Of a stretch of 64,000 nt of DNA, positions 59,018 through 64,000 are shown piece by piece. The notes beneath the pieces were generated by a model that saw only the letters and a list, made by a program, of their open reading frames with translations, did not search any database and was not told where the DNA came from. The stretch is taken from assembly GCA_920105625.2 (NCBI GenBank), contig OV050031.1, positions 79,431,995 to 79,495,994 on the forward strand, in the 5' to 3' direction. The stretch is from Clusia tigrina. Taxonomy: Eukaryota > Arthropoda > Insecta > Diptera > Clusiidae. Each line of letters begins with the position of its first letter. The first letter of the stretch is position 1. A program made the position numbers and the translations under genes.

Positions 59018-60715
59018 TCGATTGGGGGTCTGCTGCCTTCTCCATGCCTATATCTACCCCTATCTGCCTCAGTCTGCGTCTCAGTCGGCGTCGAAGGCTC
59101 TGTCAGCGTCACTGTAGGCGTCTCAGCCGTTGCCGCTGTCGATTGGGTGAGTCTTCTGCCTTCTCCTTGCCTATATCTACCCCTATCTGCCTCATTAGGC
59201 GCCTCAGTCGACGTCGCAGCCTCTGTCAGCGTCTCTGTAGGCCTCTCAGTCGCTGTCGCTGCCGATTGGGGTGGTCTGATGCCTTCTCTATGCCGCTATC
59301 GATTGGGGGGTCTGCTGCCTTCTGCCTATAGCTACCCCTATCTGCCTCAGTCGGCGTCTCAGTCGGCGTCGCAGCCCCTTTCAGCGTCTCTGTAAGCGTC
59401 TCAGTCGCTGCCGCTGTCGATTGGGGGTCTGCTGCCTTCTCTATGCCTATATCTACCCCTATCTGTATAAGTCTGCGTCTCAGTCGACGTCGCAGCCTCT
59501 GTCAGCATCTCTGTAGGCGTCTCAGTCGCTGCCGCTGTCAATTGGGGGTCTGCTGCTTCCTCTATGCCTATATCTACCCCTATCTGCCTCAGTCGGCGTC
59601 GCAGCCTCTGTTAGCGTCTCTGTAGGCGTCTCAGTCGCTGCCGCTATCGATTGGGGGGTCTGCTGCCTTCTGCCTATATCTACCCCTATCTGCCTCAATC
59701 GACGTCTCAGTAGGCTTCGCAGCCTCTGTCAGCGTCTCTGTAGGTGTCTCAGTCGCTGCCACTGTGGATTGGGGGTTCTGCTGCCTTCTCTTTGCCTATA
59801 TCTACCCCTATCTGCCTCGGTCGGCCTCTCACTCGGCGTTGCAGCCTCTGTTAGCGTCTCTGTAGGCGTCTCAGTCGCTTCCGCTGTCGATTGGGGGTCT
59901 GCTGCCTTCTCTATGCCTATATCTAACCCTATCTGCCTCAGTCGGCGTCTCAGTCGGCGTCGCAGCCTCTGTCAGCGTCTCTGTAGGCGTCTCAGTCGCT
60001 GCCGCTGTTGATTGGGGGGTCTGCTGCCTTCTCTATGCCTATATCTACCCCTATCTGCCTCAGTAGCCGTCTCAGCCGGCGTCTCAGTCGGCGTCTCAGT
60101 CGGTGTCGCAGCCTCTGTCAGCGTCACTGTAGGCGACTCAGCCGTTGCCGCTGTCGATTGGGTTAGTCTTCTGCCTTCTCTATGCCTATATATACCCCTA
60201 TCTGCCTCAGTCGGCGTCTCAGTCGGCGTCGCAGCCCCTGTTAGCGTCTCTGTAGCCCTCTCAGTCGCTGTCGCTGCCGATTGGGGTGGTCTGATGCCTT
60301 CTCTATGCCGCTATCGATTGGGGGGTCTGCTGCCTTCTGCCTATAGCTACCCCTATCTGCCTTAGTCGGCGTCTCAGTCGGCGTCGCAGCCCCTGTCAGC
60401 GTCTCTGTAGGCGTCTCAGTCGCTGCCGCTTTCGATTGGTTCCTGGTACCTTCGCTATGCCTGTATCTACCCCTATCAGCTTCTCTGTAGGCCTGTCAGT
60501 CTCTGCCGCTGTTGATTGGGGGTTCTGCTGCCTTCTCGATGCCTATATCTACCCCTGTCTGCCTCAGTAAGCGTCTCAGCCGGCGTCGCAGCCCCTGACA
60601 GCGTCTCTGTAGGCGTCTCAGTCGCTGCCGCTTTCGATTGGTTCCTGGTACCTTCGCTATGCCTGTATCTACCCCTATCAGCTTCTCTGTAGGCGTGTCA
60701 GTCTCCGCCGCTGTC
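59018..60715 (+). repeat. Higher-order tandem copy E3 (~1.7 kb)
   Basis: E3 is the third copy. It follows E2 through the double TTCCTGGTACC region (60440 and 60642). It then switches at about 60716 to monomers that match 52783 onward (offset 7935), a recombination-type boundary. A private change is the CTATATCTACCCC element near 59675, where E1 and E2 have CTATAGCTACCCC. Confidence 0.88.
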
Positions 60716-63700
60716 ATTTGGGGGGTCTGCTGCCTTCTCTATTCCTATGTGTACCCCGATCTGCCTCAGTCGGCGTGTCAGTCGGCGTCGCAGCCTCTGT
60801 CAGCGTCTCTGTATGCGTCTCAGTCGCTGCCGCTCTCTATTGGGAGGGTCTGCTGCTTTCTCTATGCCTATATCTAACCATATCTGCCTCAGTCGGCGTC
60901 TCAGTCGGCGTCGAAGCCTCTTTCAGCGCCTCTGTAGGCATCTCTGTAGGCGTCTCTGTAGGCATCTGAGTCTCTGCCGCTATCGATTTTGAGGTCTGCT
61001 GCCTTCTCCATGCCTATATCTACCCCTATCTGCCTCAGTCGGCATCGCAGCCTCTGTCAGCGTCACTGTAGCCGTCTCAGCCATTGCCGCTTTCTATTGG
61101 GTGAGTCTTCTGCCTTCTCTATGCCTATATCTACCCCTATCTGAATCAATCGGCGTCTCAGTCGGCGTCGCAGCCTCTGTTAGCGTCTCTGTAGGCGTCT
61201 CAGTCGCTTCCGCTGTCGATTGGGGGTCTGCTGCCTTCTCTATGCCTATATCTACCACTATCTTCCTCAGTAGGCGTCGCCGCCTCTGTCAGCGTCTCTG
61301 TCTGCGTCTCAGTCGCTGCCGCTCTCGATTGGGAGGGTCTGCTGCTTTCTCTATGCCTATGTCTACCCCGATCTGCCTCAGTCGGCGTCGCAGCCCCTGT
61401 CAGCATTTCTGTAGGCCTCTCAGTCGCTGTCGCTGCCGATTGGGGTGGTCTGATGCCTTCTCTATGCCGCTATCGATTGGGGGGTCTGCTGCCTTCTGCC
61501 TATAGCTACCCCTATCTGCCTCAGTCGGCGTTTCAGTCGGCGTCGCAGCCCCTGTCAGCGTCTCCGTAGGCGTCTCAGTCGCTGCCGCTGTCGATTGGGG
61601 GTCTTCTGCCTTCTCTATGCCTATATCTACCCCTATCTGCCTCAATCGGCGTCTCAGTCGGCGTCGTAGCCTCTGTCAGCGTCTCTGTATGCGTCTCAGT
61701 CGCTGCCGCTCTCGATTGGGAGGGTCTGCTGCTTTCTCTATGCCTATATCTAACCCTATCTACCTCAGTCGGCGTCGAAGCCTCTTTCAGCGCTTCTGTA
61801 GGCATCTCTGTAGGCGTCTCTGTAGGCATCTCAGTCTCTGCCGCAATCGATTTTGAGGTCTGCTGCCTTCTCCATGCCTATATCTACCCCTATCTGCCTC
61901 AGTCGGCGTCTCAGTCGGCGTCGCAGGCTCTGTCAGCGTCACTGTAGGCGTCTCAGCCGTTGCCGCTGTCGATTGGGTGAGTCTTCTGCCTTCTCCTTGC
62001 CTATATCTACCCCTATCTGCCTCATTATGCGCCTGAGTCGACGTCGCAGGCTCTGTCAGCGTCTCTGTAGGCGTCTCAGTCGCTGCCGCGGTCGATTGAG
62101 GGGGTCTGCTGCCTTCTCTATGTCTATATCTGCCCCTATCTGCCTCAGTCGGCGTCGCAGACTCTGTCAGCGTCTCTGTAGGCGTCTCAGTCGCTGCCTT
62201 CTCTATGCCCATATGTACCCCTATCTGCCTCAGTCGGCGTCTCAGTCGGCGTCGCAGCCTCTATCAGCGTCTCTCTAGTCGTCTCCGTCGCAGCCTCTCT
62301 CGATTGGGTGGGTCTGCTGCTTTCTCTATGCCTATATTTTCCTTTATCTGCCTAAGTCGGCGTCTCAGTCGGCGTCGCAGCCTCTGTCAGCGTATCTGTA
62401 GGCGTCCCAGTCGCTGCCGCTGTTGATTGGGTGGTCTGCTGCCTTCTCTATGCCTATATCTACCCCTATCTGCCTTAGTAGGCGTCTCAGCCGGCGTCGC
62501 AGCCTCTGCCAGCGTCTCTGTAGGCGTCTCAGTCTCTGCCGCTGTCGATTGGGGGGTCTGCTGCCTCCTCTATGCCTATATCTACCCCTATCTGCCTCAG
62601 TCGGCATCGCAGCCTCTGTTAGCGTCTCTGTAGGCGTCTCAATCACTGCCGCTATCGATTGGGGGGTCTGCTGCCTTCTGCCAATAGCAACCCCTATCTG
62701 CCTCAGTCGATGTCTCAGTCGACGTCGCAGCCTCTGTCAGCGTCTCTGTAGGTGTCTCAGTCGCTGCCACTGTCGATTGGGGTGTCAGCTGCCTTCTCTT
62801 TGCCTATATCTACCCCTCTCTGCCTCGGTCTTCGTCTCAGTAGGCGCCGCAGCCTCTGCAAGCGTCTCTGTAGACGTCTCAGTCGCTCCCGCTGTCCACT
62901 GGTGGGTCTGCTGCCTTCTCTATGCCTATATCTACACCTATCTACCTCAGTCGGCGTCGCAGCCTCTGTCAGCGTCTCTGTAGGCGTCTCAGTCGCTGCC
63001 GTTGCCAATGGGGGGGGGGGGGGATTTTGCATTCTCTATGCCTATATCTACCCCTATCTTCCTCAGTCGGCGTCGCAGCCTCTTTCAGCGTCTCTGCCTG
63101 CGTCTCAGTCGCTGCCGCTCTCGATTGGGAGGGTCTGCTGCTTTCTCTATGCCTATGTCTACCCCGATCTGCCTCAGTCGGCGTCGCAGGCCCTGTCAGC
63201 ATTTCTGTAGGCCTCTCAGTCGCTGTCGCTGCCGATTGGGGTGGTCTGATGCCTTCTCTATGCCGCTATCGATTAGGGGGTCTGCTGCCTTCTGCCTATA
63301 GCCACCCCTATCTGCCTTAGTCGGCGTCTCAGTCGGCGTCGCAGCCCCTGTCAGCGTCTCCGTAGGCGTCTCAGTCGCTGCCGCTGTCGATTGGGGGTCT
63401 GCTGCCTTCTCTATGCCTATATCTACCCCTATCTGCCTCAATCGGCGTCTCAGTCGGCGTCGAAGCCTCTTTCAGCGCTTCTGTAGGCATCTCTGTAGGC
63501 GTCTCTGTAGGCATCTCAGTCTCTGCCGCAATCGATTTTGAGGTCTGCTGCCTTATCCATGCCTATATCTACCCCTATCTGCCTCAGTCGGCGTCTCAGT
63601 CGGCGTCGCAGGCTCTGTCAGCGTCTCTCTAGTCGTCTCCGTCGCAGCCTCTCTCGATTGGGTGGGTCTGCTGCTTTCTCTATGCCTATATTTTCCTTTA

Positions 63701-64000
63701 TCTGCCTCAGAAGGCGTCTCAGTCGGCGTCGAAGCCTCTTTCAGCGTCTCTGCAGGCGTCTCAGTCGCTGCCGCTGTCGATTGGGGGTCTGCTGCCTTCT
63801 CTATGCCTATATCTAGCCCTATCAGCTTGAGTCGGCGTCTCAGTCGGCGTCGCAGCCTCTGTCAGCATCTCTGTAGGCGTCTCAGTCGCTGCCGCTGTCG
63901 ATTGGGGGTCTGCTGCTTTCTCTATGCCTATGTCTACCCCTATCTGCCTCAATCGGCGTCTCAGTCGGCGTCGCAGCCTCCGTCAGCGTCTCTGTAGGCG
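60716..64000 (+). repeat. Satellite monomers, D- and A-type, runs off the window
   Basis: 61600-62345 is sub-block D3. 62423-63023 repeats the block-A series (GTCAGCTGCC, TCCACTGGTGGGTC, CCAATG followed by a 14-G run). 63430 to the end combines a partial D block with a TATTTTCC monomer and near-consensus monomers. The array continues past the right edge. No gene is present. Confidence 0.83.
63010..63023 (+). repeat. G homopolymer, 14 bases (CCAATG type)
   Basis: Follows GTTGCCAAT and precedes ATTTTGCATTCTC. Confidence 0.93.

Larger units (their letters stand above)
1..64000 (+). repeat. Satellite DNA array, ~121-123 bp monomer, head to tail, fills the window
   Basis: Every line of the sequence can be read as the same unit: a pyrimidine-rich opening (TCTGCTGCCTTCTCTATGCC), a TATATCTACCCC element, CTGCCTCAG, a ladder of 12-bp elements, and ATTGG plus a G run. 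All copies have the same orientation; I saw no inverted monomer. The array enters and leaves the window without a flank. Unit length is mostly 121, 122 or 123 bp depending on G-run length, with subtypes of about 109, 133 and 145 bp from loss or gain of 12-bp elements, plus severely deleted forms. Monomers differ by scattered substitutions and are arranged in higher-order blocks that recur at defined offsets. No gene, RNA gene or mobile element interrupts it. A satellite or minisatellite of a eukaryotic chromosome is the natural reading. Whether it is centromeric, subtelomeric or interstitial cannot be judged without flanks. Confidence 0.97.

Noticed and set aside
1..64000. CRISPR array
   Set aside because: Spacing is regular, but the 'spacers' are as similar to each other as the 'repeats'. 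Unit length is about 122 bp and there are no cas genes.
1..64000. Transposon or retroelement
   Set aside because: There are no terminal inverted or long terminal repeats, target-site duplications, or reverse transcriptase or transposase motifs in any frame.
1..64000. Telomeric or rDNA spacer repeat
   Set aside because: No short telomere-type hexamer or heptamer runs and no rRNA-like stretch were seen. Position relative to telomere or rDNA cannot be judged from the window.

Overview
The whole 64 kb window is one uninterrupted tandem-repeat (satellite) array. The monomer is about 121-123 bp and every copy points the same way. At that unit length the window holds roughly 500 monomers, including shortened and lengthened ones. 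I see no unique sequence, protein-coding gene, RNA gene, transposon, CRISPR array or origin, and both ends of the window lie inside the array. An array of this size and hierarchical structure suggests a eukaryotic chromosome assembled from long reads. The sequence alone does not tell me the taxon.

Monomer anatomy on the + strand has three parts. First comes about 44 bp rich in pyrimidines, from TCTGCTGCC to a CAG. Next is a ladder of degenerate 12-bp elements related to CAGTCGGCGTCT and CTGTAGGCGTCT. Last is ATTGG followed by a short G run. The hand-counted consensus is about 60% GC. It has strong strand asymmetry (about 12 A against 36 T per unit) and almost no CpG depletion (about 10 CpG per unit). 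The G run is usually 5, 6 or 7 long, giving units of 121, 122 or 123 bp. Most of the frame changes between neighbouring units come from this. The many apparent ORFs on both strands come from a unit that is stop-free in two + frames and one - frame. None is called as a gene.

Higher-order layout: 1-6213 (block A1) is repeated at 28390-34603 (A2). 9304-13716 and 13717-18252 are a nearly identical tandem 4.4-4.5 kb pair (B1/B2) that itself contains a nested 730-bp duplication. About 21790-25017 and 25815-28906 are a further pair (C1/C2, 3.9-4.0 kb apart). 34604-44200 is a scrambled zone resembling block A, with a local 471/605-bp tandem duplication. 44200-55130 and 60716-64000 share several dispersed sub-blocks (D family). 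About 55430-60715 is three tandem copies (E1-E3) of a 1.6-2.0 kb unit.

Overlaid on this are three deletion-type monomers and long G homopolymers of 10-16 bases. The deletion types are a 37-bp mini-monomer, a type lacking the G run, and a truncated type that carries the long G runs. They serve as landmarks for reconstructing how the array grew. The pattern fits repeated unequal exchange or replication slippage, with at least one readable junction at the ATTGGGG element. I found no hidden functional system. The interest lies in the evolutionary mechanics of the array and the slippage-prone G runs.
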